NCBI GenBank assembly: GCA_038380435.1
Contig: JAWZYU010000017.1
Location: 18,847,283-18,911,282 of the forward strand
DNA length: 64,000 nt
Source of the DNA: Ryuthela nishihirai
Taxonomy: Eukaryota > Arthropoda > Arachnida > Araneae > Heptathelidae
Direction: 5' to 3'
Below are positions 51,001 to 52,925 of this stretch, in pieces. How positions within the stretch are numbered: position 1 is the first letter of the stretch; each line of letters starts with the position of its first letter. The translations under genes and the position numbers were made by a program. The notes beneath the pieces were generated by a model. The model was not told the DNA's origin. It made no database searches and saw nothing but the letters and a program-made list of their open reading frames with translations.

Positions 51001-51578
51001 AACCCATTTGGATTAGGGTCTGAGGGGTTGTGGAAATCATCGAAAAGTTCCGTATTGTTATGTTGCATTAAAAAAAATGGTGGCCAAGGACCCTGAAAGT
51101 AATCTCTATAATCATCTCTATAATGTATTAAGCCACCAAATCTGAAGATTTGGTGGCTTAACACATTATAGAGATGTACATTATTAAACCTCGAGTTTTC
51201 CTGACAAATTCCTGTAACATACATTTAGATATTGAGAACACTGTAATTTCAATAATACTTAAATTTATTTCATATCACAATAATGGTTGCATTCAGTTGC
51301 GGCTGATTTAGTTTCACAATTTAACCTTTCAAAGTTATCAACTTTTAATGTCAAACTATATTAAGAAACAAACGTAAATTTTAGGTAAGTAATTGTAAAA
51401 AATTCTCGTGTCCACAGCAATTTAAGATTGACAACTTCTCATACATTAACTTACCATCATTGAAAAACCCGCTTCTTTCAATATCTTCTAGTGATTGTTT
51501 TGTATCCCGAAGAATACGACGTAATTGTCTGCAGTAGTTTCGAAATTTCGAGATTTCATAAGGTAGACTAGTTGCCAT
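1..51578 (-). CDS. DSTYK: DSTYK ortholog, dual-specificity protein kinase (15 exons, 3' end off window)
   Basis: This is the spliced gene formed by the 15 exons listed separately. Coding order: 51578-51455, 42771-42572, 41699-41571, 39483-39283, 37580-37207, 31503-31205, 30379-30227, 28826-28723, 24504-24442, 22251-22021, 20931-20856, 16227-16071, 10930-10768, 609-526, 302-53. The sum is 2,608 nt (869 codons plus 1 base), against about 929 residues for human DSTYK, so roughly 60 C-terminal residues are missing on the left. Layout: a long conserved N-terminal region (residues about 1-650), then the kinase domain with glycine loop G661-R-G-Q-Y-G, lysine K683 in CAIK, HRD at 777-779, DLG at 797-799 (DLG in place of DFG is normal for DSTYK) and APE at 819-821. 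In vertebrates the protein acts in FGF/ERK signalling and cell death control; a role here is inferred. No stop or frameshift appears, so the gene looks functional. Orthology is very likely, since identity is high across the whole length. Confidence 0.95.
53..302 (-). CDS. DSTYK: DSTYK exon 15, activation segment and C-lobe
   Basis: Residues 787-869 plus one base. It starts [19 protein letters not shown], with the metal-binding Asp in DLG, and continues through [15 protein letters not shown] and [16 protein letters not shown] to [10 protein letters not shown]. Identity with vertebrates is very high. Acceptor TTTTTAG|CTT, donor GAAAG|GTAAGG; phase 1. The remaining coding exon(s) lie to the left of the window. 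Confidence 0.97.
526..609 (-). CDS. DSTYK: DSTYK exon 14, catalytic loop
   Basis: Twenty-eight codons, residues 759-786, with [22 protein letters not shown] and the downstream K and N of the catalytic loop are all present, so the phosphotransfer residues are intact. Acceptor TTCCCAG|GTT, donor TTTTG|GTGAGT; phase 0. Confidence 0.96.
1174..1562 (+). repeat. SINE-B copy with 13-bp target duplication
   Basis: A tRNA-derived SINE of 389 bp. The head carries an A box (TGGCTCAGTCGG) and a B-box-like GGTTTGAGTAC. The middle contains GTGCACGTTAAAGAACATGC, and the 3' end is AAAACAACCCAACCC. It is flanked by a perfect direct repeat actgcaccactga at 1161-1173 and 1563-1575, which defines the insertion. 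It is much richer in G and C than its surroundings. Other copies lie at 18384, 22401, 26820, 28984, 40680, 45206 and 60808. SINE-B is my local name. Confidence 0.85.
1740..1870 (+). repeat. Decayed fragment of the 9871-10458 foldback MITE
   Basis: The stretch gaatattgttgaaaatcaag followed by ttagcttcctattgactc and tatggg matches the right arm of the element at 9871-10458 in the same order, with substitutions and small gaps. Confidence 0.55.
2565..2640 (-). repeat. tRNA-like SINE head remnant
   Basis: On the minus strand TAGCTCAGCAG and CGGGTTTAAGTCCC sit at roughly tRNA A-box and B-box spacing. The arms do not fold into a tRNA cloverleaf, so I read this as a decayed SINE head, not a tRNA gene. 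Confidence 0.35.
3700..6110 (-). mobile_element. Penelope-like element (decayed)
   Basis: Several minus-strand frames in order belong to one Penelope-like retroelement. At about 5980-5300 come an N-terminal part and the motif [18 protein letters not shown]. At 5262-4933 comes the reverse transcriptase core, with [11 protein letters not shown] and TEGVPMG. At about 4850-4830 is [11 protein letters not shown], the place of the catalytic YVDD, with G where D is expected. At about 4730 is [13 protein letters not shown]. At about 4185-3838 is a GIY-YIG-type endonuclease end ([18 protein letters not shown], then [18 protein letters not shown]). Frames are broken by stops and shifts, so this copy is inactive. 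Bases 3770-3820 resemble the 3' region of such elements (on the minus strand GAGGAAGCCACCACACGGG and GCGAAACGC). Confidence 0.8.
6986..7250 (+). repeat. LTR fragment related to the 8338-9037 LTR
   Basis: The stretch cattcacttttactttcctt with ttgcttaatttac, ttggggatt and gttgtgcatgcgcaactc matches, in reverse orientation, the right half of the solo LTR at 8338-9037. Similarity fades after about 7150, so the end point is approximate. Confidence 0.6.
7256..7695. mobile_element. Probable hAT-type MITE with ~67-bp inverted arms
   Basis: The left arm (7259-7325) and right arm (7625-7693) are imperfect inverted copies (tattttgcattttgggtta against taacccaaagtgcaaaata). The 8-bp direct repeat ctgatagg occurs just outside, at 7248-7255 and 7696-7703, as expected of an 8-bp target duplication. 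Inside, ctgccacattataaaa (7515-7530) pairs with a copy near 7575-7589 to form a second hairpin. No coding capacity is seen. Confidence 0.65.
7830..9510 (+). pseudogene. Tc1-like transposase relic interrupted by an LTR
   Basis: N-terminal traces at about 7880-8000 (IIGLS, then [14 protein letters not shown]) resemble the Tc1 helix-turn-helix region. C-terminal traces at 9255-9500 include FQQDN and [18 protein letters not shown], the second and third catalytic regions of the DDE fold. Several stops are present. A 700-bp LTR at 8338-9037 splits the relic, with transposase-like sequence resuming on the far side. Confidence 0.7.
8338..9037. mobile_element. Solo LTR, 700 bp, TGT...ACA ends
   Basis: The segment starts TGTAACGGGCC and ends GGGGCATCACA, the TG...CA inverted ends of an LTR. 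The 4-bp repeat cagt flanks it at 8334-8337 and 9038-9041. It lies inside a Tc1 transposase relic, which makes the boundaries convincing. There are no internal retroelement genes and no second LTR beside it, so it is probably the product of LTR-LTR recombination. Orientation is uncertain: an AATAAA near 8949 hints at plus. Confidence 0.75.
9871..10458. mobile_element. Foldback MITE with ~210-bp arms and TA target sites
   Basis: The left arm begins cactggtttccataaattat and the right arm ends with its complement. Similarity extends inward about 210 bp (tgagttatggaagtttgaat against attcaaacttccataactca). TA dinucleotides flank it at 9869-9870 and 10459-10460, typical of Tc1/mariner relatives. 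The unpaired centre (about 10085-10245) has no coding content. Fragments recur at 1740-1870 and 43027-43190. Confidence 0.8.
10768..10930 (-). CDS. DSTYK: DSTYK exon 13, kinase N-lobe to hinge
   Basis: Residues 704-758: [17 protein letters not shown], then the hinge strand [16 protein letters not shown]. Vertebrate DSTYK has LPKHERLVDLHGSVIDY and VLLIMERLHRDLYTGL. Acceptor TTCTACAG|G, donor CTTCAA|GTAAGT; ends in phase 0. Confidence 0.94.
11963..13490 (+). mobile_element. Tc1-like DNA transposon, 1528 bp, ~140-bp TIRs
   Basis: Terminal inverted repeats begin cactgctcacaaaaattagg and are mirrored at 13471-13490. Similarity runs about 140 bp inward at each end. TA lies on both sides (11961-11962 and 13491-13492). 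The plus-strand transposase is described separately. The inverted ends remain nearly identical, which suggests a fairly recent insertion despite the broken gene. Confidence 0.92.
12211..13226 (+). pseudogene. Tc1-like transposase, DD34E, frame-broken
   Basis: The frame carries [11 protein letters not shown] around 12672-12704 (first Asp), FMDDNARPH around 12945 (second Asp) and [16 protein letters not shown] around 13040 (Glu). The second Asp and the Glu are 34 residues apart, the Tc1 spacing. The intact C-terminal stretch runs 12765-13226. The N-terminal part contains stops (after about 15 residues) and shifts frame more than once, so no active enzyme is made from this copy. Confidence 0.88.
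13525..13665 (-). repeat. SINE-A copy, head missing
   Basis: It contains the family 3' part (on plus: ccccctcaagcagctgcttg, then ctgtcagtttatatg, then aggatggcaggacctcagc) and an AT-rich tail of the (TATTT)n kind on its left. The tRNA-like head is absent, as in a 5'-truncated LINE-mobilised copy. Confidence 0.8.
15126..15262. repeat. Short imperfect tandem repeat
   Basis: Variants of aattcgcaatgtttgg, caatgattggaaa and aattcaatgatggg recur about eight times in 137 bp. No coding function is apparent. Confidence 0.7.
16071..16227 (-). CDS. DSTYK: DSTYK exon 12, kinase glycine loop and VAIK lysine
   Basis: Residues 652-703. It holds kinase subdomains I-II: glycine loop [15 protein letters not shown] and [18 protein letters not shown], so ATP-binding lysine K683 is present. 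The E of DLAMEFYY is the likely helix-C glutamate that pairs with it. Acceptor TTATTTAG|GT, donor ACAAG|GTAAAG; phase 2. Confidence 0.96.
17742..17940 (+). repeat. Decayed SINE-A copy
   Basis: The order tRNA-like head (gtggtgagcatgtttgcc), B box (aagtttgaatcctgg), atggcatagatgt and ctcacactctgtgacaag parallels the SINE-A consensus, but with many substitutions. Confidence 0.5.
18384..18950 (-). repeat. Decayed SINE-B copy
   Basis: Reading leftward from about 18940 the copy carries the tRNA-like head (AGGCTTGTAATCTG). It ends at about 18390 with the family 3' end (gttgttttacctctgagcag on plus). The centre (18600-18850) has extra sequence relative to the 386-bp copies. Confidence 0.6.
20028..20103. 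repeat. Nested direct and inverted repeat
   Basis: The stretch aacagtcagtgcatgctgg (20049-20067) is perfectly complementary to 20085-20103, a 19-bp stem. In addition ctactatgctgccagcatg occurs twice, 43 bp apart. It could be a remnant of a small foldback element. Confidence 0.7.
20270..20434 (-). repeat. hAT terminus-like fragment
   Basis: On the minus strand this starts GAGCAGTGGTTCTCGAACTT, the CAGTGGTTCTCAA-type terminus seen in many hAT elements and in the MITE at 23042. The other end is not clear. Confidence 0.4.
20856..20931 (-). CDS. DSTYK: DSTYK exon 11
   Basis: Residues 627-651: [19 protein letters not shown] then RDIILY, against vertebrate [24 protein letters not shown]. This is the linker into the kinase domain. 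Acceptor TTTCACAG|GTT, donor TTATG|GTATGT; phase 1. Confidence 0.93.
20932..22020 (-). other. DSTYK intron 10
   Basis: Apart from the palindrome at 21708-21788 this intron is plain AT-rich sequence, with a short A-rich duplication near 21610-21650. I see no gene or recognisable element. Confidence 0.6.
21708..21788. repeat. 81-bp palindrome
   Basis: A nearly uninterrupted stem: gaaataat and gctgaaaaag on the left pair with cttttttcag and attatttc on the right. The core gttttgccgtgagt (21731-21744) is perfectly complementary to 21753-21766. It may be a very small MITE or a transcribed hairpin. Confidence 0.75.
22021..22251 (-). CDS. DSTYK: DSTYK exon 10
   Basis: Seventy-seven codons, residues 550-626, the most conserved part before the kinase domain. 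It includes [13 protein letters not shown] and [20 protein letters not shown], almost identical to vertebrate [13 protein letters not shown] and [20 protein letters not shown]. Acceptor CTTTTCAG|CTT, donor TTAAAG|GTAAGC; phase 0. Confidence 0.96.
22401..22786 (-). repeat. SINE-B full-length copy, 12-bp target duplication
   Basis: A 386-bp copy. On the minus strand the head has A box TGGCTCAGTCGG and B box GGTTCGAGTCC, which fit RNA polymerase III promoter consensus. The 3' end is AAAACAACCCAACCC. The 12-bp repeat cactagtttcta flanks it exactly (22389-22400 and 22787-22798). Preserved CpG sites and high similarity to the copy at 40680 suggest recent activity. It sits in the intron just upstream of exon 10, transcribed in the same sense as DSTYK. 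Confidence 0.93.
22940..22979 (-). repeat. SINE-A 3' end fragment
   Basis: Only the terminal segment is present (aaataccccctcaagcagct on plus), about 40 bp. It is either a very short 5'-truncated insertion or a remnant. Confidence 0.65.
23042..23250. mobile_element. hAT MITE, 209 bp, 8-bp target duplication
   Basis: The left end reads aacagtggttctcaacc. The right end is the inverse (ttgagaacccc). The 8-bp repeat tagagtgg flanks it at 23034-23041 and 23251-23258. The CAGTGGTTCTCAACC-type terminus and an 8-bp duplication are hallmarks of hAT transposons. Subterminal tacccccc-like motifs occur on both sides. No coding sequence. Confidence 0.85.
24188..24378 (+). repeat. SINE-A copy
   Basis: The head tRNA-like part (ggccgagtgattagtgtgct, B box GTTCAAGCCC) leads through ctatggcatataaactgac to caagcagctgcttgagg and an (ATTT)n tail. 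About 15 bp of the middle are missing relative to other copies. Confidence 0.85.
24442..24504 (-). CDS. DSTYK: DSTYK exon 9
   Basis: Only 21 codons, residues 529-549: [13 protein letters not shown] then VLFEKMKQ. The vertebrate counterpart is [21 protein letters not shown]. Acceptor TTGAATAG|GTT, donor AAGCAG|GTTAGT; phase 0 at both ends. Confidence 0.92.
25349..26573 (-). mobile_element. Tc1-like DNA transposon, 1225 bp
   Basis: The left terminus begins cactgaatggacagattatt and the right terminus is its imperfect inverse. TA lies outside each end (25347-25348 and 26574-26575). The transposase is on the minus strand and is described separately. Confidence 0.82.
25442..26460 (-). pseudogene. 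Tc1-like transposase, broken
   Basis: Minus-strand frames hold the central part at 25931-25713 ([11 protein letters not shown], then [13 protein letters not shown]) and the C-terminal part at 25730-25442 ([10 protein letters not shown], stop, then [20 protein letters not shown]). The second catalytic Asp and the Glu are 36 positions apart as read, including one stop codon. This resembles the DD36E subgroup, although indels could mislead the count. Upstream N-terminal frames up to about 26460 are fragmentary. Confidence 0.75.
26820..27120 (-). repeat. Decayed SINE-B copy
   Basis: Traces in the right order: ttatttacctccaagtaaca, cacaacagactaaattg, cccactgaacagttgttagg, agtgtacagggtatggc. The tRNA-like head at the right end is eroded. 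Confidence 0.55.
27571..27870 (-). pseudogene. Tc1 transposase N-terminal fragment
   Basis: The minus frame at 27762-27670 reads [17 protein letters not shown], matching the helix-turn-helix region (SQSVVSRLWRRFQ type) of Tc1-like transposases. No termini or catalytic part are nearby, so it is a small relic. Confidence 0.6.
28009..28214 (-). repeat. SINE-A near-full-length copy
   Basis: On minus: head CCATGGTCGAGTGGTTAGTG, B box GGTTCAAACCC, middle CCATCCTCTCAGATC, and 3' end CAAGCAGCTGCTTGAGGGG followed by a short AT tail. Confidence 0.88.
28330..28530 (+). repeat. Decayed SINE-A copy
   Basis: The order gtggccaagttgtcaagcat, catgaaccaaagggacctg, attataagaaacctgctct and agcagttacatgaagggt follows SINE-A with many changes. 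Confidence 0.55.
28723..28826 (-). CDS. DSTYK: DSTYK exon 8
   Basis: Residues 494-528, a short exon found by extending the frame. [17 protein letters not shown] and [10 protein letters not shown] match vertebrate GTLERCLQSLEKSQDVS and [10 protein letters not shown]. Acceptor ATAATTAG|GT, donor TATCAG|GTGAAT; ends in phase 0. Confidence 0.93.
28827..30226 (-). other. DSTYK intron 7
   Basis: It holds the SINE-B copy at 28984-29360. The rest (29370-30220) is AT-rich with no recognisable feature. Confidence 0.6.
28984..29360 (-). repeat. SINE-B diverged copy
   Basis: Family blocks are all present in order: attgttttacctctgagagg, aatgggctaaatggcc, ctgttgggaga, ggtatgacactcc, and the head AGGCTTGCAACC with B box GGTTCAAGTTCC on minus. 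It has lost most CpGs. Confidence 0.75.
30227..30379 (-). CDS. DSTYK: DSTYK exon 7
   Basis: Residues 443-493. It is too short in any one frame to stand out as an open frame. The translation contains [20 protein letters not shown] and then [14 protein letters not shown], matching vertebrate [32 protein letters not shown]. Acceptor TGTTTAG|GT, donor GTTG|GTTAGT; phases 1 and 1. Confidence 0.93.
30956..31085. mobile_element. Small palindromic MITE
   Basis: A 25-bp perfect inverted repeat (aatatcactgttaagacaat plus taatg) at 30956-30980 and 31061-31085 encloses 80 bp. Similarity weakens further in (cctgtgtt against aacacagg). It lies in the intron between exons 7 and 6. No target duplication is evident. 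Confidence 0.65.
31205..31503 (-). CDS. DSTYK: DSTYK exon 6
   Basis: Residues about 343-442, a helical and well conserved block. [18 protein letters not shown] is nearly vertebrate FDMQRDLQITPKRLEYTR, followed by [18 protein letters not shown] against ENELYESLMNIANRKQEE. The acceptor TTTCCAG|T completes a serine codon begun in exon 5. Donor TCAAG|GTATTA; phase 1. Confidence 0.94.
32139..32868 (-). pseudogene. Mariner-type transposase remnant
   Basis: Minus-strand frames show [28 protein letters not shown] and [19 protein letters not shown], then further downstream DEDLIARI near 32280. These belong to the arthropod transposase group with the HNSHVWAEENPHA signature. The frame shifts near 32450 and the N-terminus continues on the other side of the nested LINE (33416-33700). 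Confidence 0.75.
32869..33415 (-). mobile_element. 5'-truncated LINE with 12-bp target duplication
   Basis: Near-identical 12-bp repeats actgctgctcAt (32857-32868) and actgctgctcGt (33416-33427) bracket 547 bp. On minus it encodes the C-terminus of a LINE protein with a zinc knuckle ([19 protein letters not shown], 33320-33264), as in Jockey/I-like elements. The 3' end is CCTAAACAACCAACCAACC, a tetranucleotide-type tail. The remaining frame is 118 codons. Confidence 0.85.
34263..34306. repeat. Short hairpin
   Basis: The stretch taatgcaatatgttcactt (34263-34281) pairs with aagtgaacatactgcatta (34288-34306) with one mismatch and a 6-base loop. Confidence 0.65.
34329..34724 (-). repeat. SINE-C with tRNA-like core and inverted arms, 12-bp target duplication
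   Basis: The direct repeat tactaatacact (34317-34328 and 34725-34736) brackets 396 bp. Within, 34378-34455 on minus is tRNA-like: CAGCCGGTAGCTCAGTGG, then GTGGGTTCATATCCCAC and CCGGCTC closing the acceptor stem. Two inverted pairs overlap the edges: 34326-34374 against 34641-34689 (one mismatch in 49) and 34609-34641 against 34693-34725 (perfect 33 bp). Related copies without this arrangement lie at 48341-49135. Confidence 0.8.
35380..36515. mobile_element. Possible old hAT element
   Basis: The left edge (ccactaattctcaactgg) and right edge (attgagaaacact) resemble inverted hAT termini of the CAGTGGTTCTCAA type. The adjoining octamers gctttaag and gctctaaa agree at 6 of 8 positions. An open minus frame of 99 codons (35972-35673) inside has no similarity I recognise. 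Confidence 0.35.
36731..36840. repeat. 110-bp direct repeat, copy 1
   Basis: It differs from 38273-38382 at only a few positions (for example tcattactc against tcaatactc, cttggtacaacg against tctggtacaatg). Copy 2 is on the other side of exon 5. The flanks are not similar. Confidence 0.85.
37207..37580 (-). CDS. DSTYK: DSTYK exon 5
   Basis: The longest exon: 124 codons plus 2 bases, residues 219-342. It starts [19 protein letters not shown], aligned with the vertebrate strand FPVFFFKVP. The middle, rich in Ser, Glu and Arg, is the least conserved part and looks disordered. Acceptor ATTTACAG|GAAG, donor CCAAG|GTATCT; phase 2. Confidence 0.88.
37581..39282 (-). other. DSTYK intron 4
   Basis: It contains the second 110-bp repeat (38273-38382) and a 14-base C run at about 38794. 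Just right of the 110-bp repeat, atgatgataaaaattttggc recurs as a short echo near 38430. No gene or mobile element is recognised. Confidence 0.6.
38273..38382. repeat. 110-bp direct repeat, copy 2
   Basis: Partner of 36731-36840 in the same orientation, 1,542 bp away. Together they flank exon 5. They may be two insertions of an unrecognised element or a local duplication. Confidence 0.85.
39283..39483 (-). CDS. DSTYK: DSTYK exon 4
   Basis: Sixty-seven codons, residues 152-218. The acidic start [10 protein letters not shown] and the following hydrophobic strand ([14 protein letters not shown]) match the vertebrate segment that ends LLQEVDVVVAPCQG. It ends [13 protein letters not shown], matching ITYALHKDELSER. 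Donor AAAAG|GTATTT; phase 0. Confidence 0.9.
39484..41570 (-). other. DSTYK intron 3
   Basis: Apart from SINE-B at 40680-41064 and a short C/A tract near 41308, this intron is AT-rich with nothing recognised. Confidence 0.6.
40680..41064 (-). repeat. SINE-B full-length copy, 15-bp target duplication
   Basis: A 385-bp copy, nearly the same as 22401-22786. The perfect repeat ttttttgtgacaagg occurs at 40665-40679 and 41065-41079. On minus the A box (TGGCTCAGTCGG) and B box (GGTTCGAGTCC) are intact. With its CpGs kept, this is among the youngest-looking insertions in the window. Confidence 0.95.
41571..41699 (-). CDS. DSTYK: DSTYK exon 3
   Basis: Forty-three codons, residues 109-151, beginning [16 protein letters not shown], close to vertebrate LRFTYGTQTRVSLALP. 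The end ([12 protein letters not shown]) corresponds to the WETIPEEDLEVQ segment. Acceptor TTTTATAG|GTG, donor AAAG|GTAAGT; phase 0 at both ends. Confidence 0.92.
41700..42571 (-). other. DSTYK intron 2
   Basis: No repeat family or gene recognised. Bases 41855-41940 contain a short imperfect tandem of taagaaatctataaacacaa. Confidence 0.5.
42572..42771 (-). CDS. DSTYK: DSTYK exon 2
   Basis: Residues 42-108. The acceptor follows a pyrimidine run (TTTTCCTACAG|AG) and completes a GAG codon with the last base of exon 1. The stretch [18 protein letters not shown] matches the ILGQDCNVKCQLLNLL block of vertebrate DSTYK. That block resembles a degenerate nucleotide-binding start. Donor GCATG|GTAAGT; phase 0. 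Confidence 0.9.
43027..43190 (+). repeat. Decayed fragment of the 9871-10458 foldback MITE
   Basis: Shared in order with the left arm at 9921-10080: gggaagctaa, tcaaagctct, aaaataagt, caacaatat, gaatatttaacagcag. Confidence 0.55.
44352..44392. repeat. 17-bp perfect hairpin
   Basis: The stretch aaatagtaggtaagcat pairs perfectly with its complement at 44376-44392 across a 7-base loop. It lies in an AT-rich tract and could be a tiny MITE or a foldable transcript segment. Confidence 0.7.
44556..44800 (+). repeat. Dispersed DNA repeat (copy also at 56400-56664)
   Basis: It begins caggggtgtactgatatgca. Further blocks (aataacagacttc, ccctgctagaaatttctctc, cattgtctcaaag) match the reverse complement of 56400-56664 in order. 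The CAGGGGTGTACT-type end suggests a DNA transposon derivative. Confidence 0.65.
45206..45530 (-). repeat. SINE-B copy, head truncated
   Basis: It carries family blocks from the 3' end (gggttgttttacctctgagc) through the central cattaaagaacatg block. It stops before the tRNA-like head, at about 45530, as in 5'-truncated insertions. Confidence 0.8.
47605..48157. repeat. Left-arm tandem units (~85-90 bp)
   Basis: About four units share the core aattataaaaaagcccccaa followed by aactaaat and ending in a variant of gtgcactgc. A SINE-A copy (47693-47873) sits inside the first one. They are the inverse of the units at 49857-50598. Confidence 0.8.
47693..47873 (-). repeat. SINE-A copy, head slightly truncated
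   Basis: On minus it starts TTAGCACGCTTGGCTACTGA, with B box GGTTCGAGCCC, and ends CAAGCAGCTGCTTGAGGGGG plus ATTTAT. It is inserted in a tandem unit of the array's left arm, so it postdates that unit. Confidence 0.88.
48341..48625 (-). repeat. SINE-C copy
   Basis: The tRNA-like core at 48403-48470 on minus reads AGCCGGTAGCTCAGTGG, then ATGGGTTCGTATCCCA. The left part (ctaataaatcagcacttt, cgatttaaattttagagg) is repeated at 48640-48704 and 48994-49055, so these units are arranged head to tail. Confidence 0.75.
48994..49135 (-). repeat. SINE-C copy, partial
   Basis: It contains the same left part and a tRNA-like core (on minus GTAGCTCAGTGGTCCAGAGC, B box GTGGGTTCGCATCCC). It is cut off on the right at about 49135, where the reverse A block begins. 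Confidence 0.75.
49857..50598. repeat. Eight ~90-bp tandem units (right arm)
   Basis: Units start with gtctctgatgagattattta or a variant at 49857, 49951, 50041, 50133, 50223, 50343, 50433 and 50516. Each contains ggggctttttt, ataatttgatcagcag, tgcactgttt and ttttgggtatgtgtt. Spacing is 94, 90, 92, 90, 120, 90 and 83. The 120-bp unit carries an internal duplication of atgcactgttta. Confidence 0.88.
50656..50712 (+). repeat. SINE-A 3' end fragment
   Basis: cagacctctgtggaaagcag then ttgcttgagggggtatttat and an ATTT tail: the last 50 bp of the family, strongly 5'-truncated, within the right arm of the array. Confidence 0.75.
51113..51176. repeat. 31-bp stem, 2-base loop hairpin
   Basis: The arms 51113-51143 and 51146-51176 are complementary with one mismatch (core taagccaccaaatct against agatttggtggctta). 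It directly follows the outer end of the composite array and lies about 280 bp from exon 1. Confidence 0.85.
51455..51578 (-). CDS. DSTYK: DSTYK exon 1 (start codon)
   Basis: Residues 1-41 plus one base, starting [12 protein letters not shown]. The segment around [17 protein letters not shown] matches the vertebrate N-terminal helix (FGRYRRYLGRLRQNLRETQ). The ATG is supported by an in-frame TAG 39 nt upstream (51617-51615), with no ATG between, and by A at -3 and G at +4. Donor reads GATG|GTAAGT; phase 1. Confidence 0.88.
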
Positions 51579-52560
51579 TATGAATAATATTGATACATTA
51601 GTAATCCCATACGGCTATGGAAGGAGAAACAGCTGAGCCAATAATTTCAATTATATAACTGCAACAAATTTTACGTATATTAACAGTGGCATACATAAAC
51701 ACAGTTTCGTTGCACAAAATGATGAATTTTTATTACCAACAAAACTTATGCACTTTACAACTATAGCACAAAAATTAACGAAGGTAAAAACACAGTTTAC
51801 CCAACTTGTAATTACTCGTTTCTGTATATCTTCGTGAACTCCTAGATTAGATTACCTAACGGTTACGGTCAATCATTACTGAAAAGAAATTAATCCTAAA
51901 TACTTCTATGTATTTTGAGAGTAAAGAAAAACCAGAGGCACACACACAATTTACCGAAACCTCGGATTTTTTACCTATCTGCTGGAATGCTGCTAACAAA
52001 CTCATATGAAAAAAAATTTCTGTCCACACAGAGATTGTTTAATAGATGTAGTGTTTGCTTTGAAGGCAACAAAGACAGGAAATGGAAGTGATAGTCAAGA
52101 GAAGCTTGGCTGGTCAAGAGAGAAGTAACCAATATTTGGCGTAGCTACAAGGTGCTTGCCGGGAAAGCTCTGTCCAGGGGAAACTGCTGAAAAAAGTTTC
52201 ATATCTCATGTATTTTTTTTTCTGCTTTCTTTTGGATTTTGATTTTACTTGCACTTTAGTTGGTAAAAGAAGGTCTTATGATAACATAGCAGGTAAGTAG
52301 TTCCTTAGAGCTGAACAGTTTCTATATTAGTATATTTTGACTGAATTTGATCATGACCTTTGGCATGGTTAAGATTTCATTGATGATGAGAAAAGTTGAT
52401 ACTTACGATATTTTGCTTAGATTTCTGCTAATGGGGCTGATGATTTTTTGATCTTTAGGAAATAACGATTATATATTCTATGTAGATAGCTGATGTTTTG
52501 CAGAAAATCAAGATCAATCTGTAAATTTGGGTGTATTTCTTATGTTTGGAGGCAATAGTG
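51579..52560 (-). promoter_or_regulatory. Presumed DSTYK 5' UTR and promoter region
   Basis: This is the only sequence between the DSTYK start codon and the next element, so the promoter must lie here unless there is a noncoding first exon. A CCAAT-type motif (gccaat on plus) occurs at 51636-51641, but I see no clear TATA box or initiator. The assignment is positional. Confidence 0.4.
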
Positions 52561-52728
52561 TTTTAAAAGTGATGTCTTGGATGTAATATTTATTTTGTAA
52601 AAGGCTGAGTAGCACAATTCTTTCTTCTGTATGTTTAGGATAGTTTAACAAAACATGAACAATGTTTTCTGTTGTATTACAGTAATTGCACATTGGATAA
52701 ATAATGATTTTAAAAAGTAAAGTTTTTA

Positions 52729-52925
52729 GCTGAGTGATTAGCGTGCTTGGCTACCGAGCTAAGGGACCTGGGTTCGAGCCCTTGGTAAGGTATGGATGTT
52801 CATGTTTCTTTTCTGCTGAGGTCCGGCCATCTTCACAGACCTTCTCTATGGTATATAAACTGACAGGCTCTGTCAGACCTCTGTGGAAAGCAGCTGCTGG
52901 AGGGATATTTATTTTTTATTTTTTA
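52729..52925 (+). repeat. SINE-A copy inside the LINE
   Basis: Head gctgagtgattagcgtgctt, B box GGTTCGAGCCC, then aaggtatggatgttcatg, ataaactgacaggctctg and the 3' end agcagctgctggaggg with a T-rich tail. Confidence 0.85.

Larger units (their letters stand above)
46340..51095. repeat. Composite array of large inverted and direct repeats
   Basis: The blocks on plus are: A 46340-46920, B 46915-47100, C+D 47105-48157, SINE-C units and B' 48341-49135, reverse A 49145-49735, reverse D 49846-50600, reverse C 50600-51095. C+D and its reverse meet at tcatcagagacaacaaaaaa (near 48135) against the mirrored sequence near 49850. B' (48720-48900) is in the same orientation as B. A plain inverted repeat would read A-C-D...D-C-A; here A has moved inside, so the structure is a rearranged or compound foldback. 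No transposase or other protein frame is visible. Confidence 0.75.
42772..51454 (-). other. DSTYK intron 1 (8.7 kb)
   Basis: First intron. It contains a foldback-MITE fragment (43027-43190), a hairpin (44352-44392), a dispersed DNA repeat (44556-44800), SINE-B (45206-45530), the composite inverted-repeat array (46340-51095) and a 31-bp hairpin (51113-51176). Bases 45540-46330 are AT-rich without recognised content. Confidence 0.75.
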
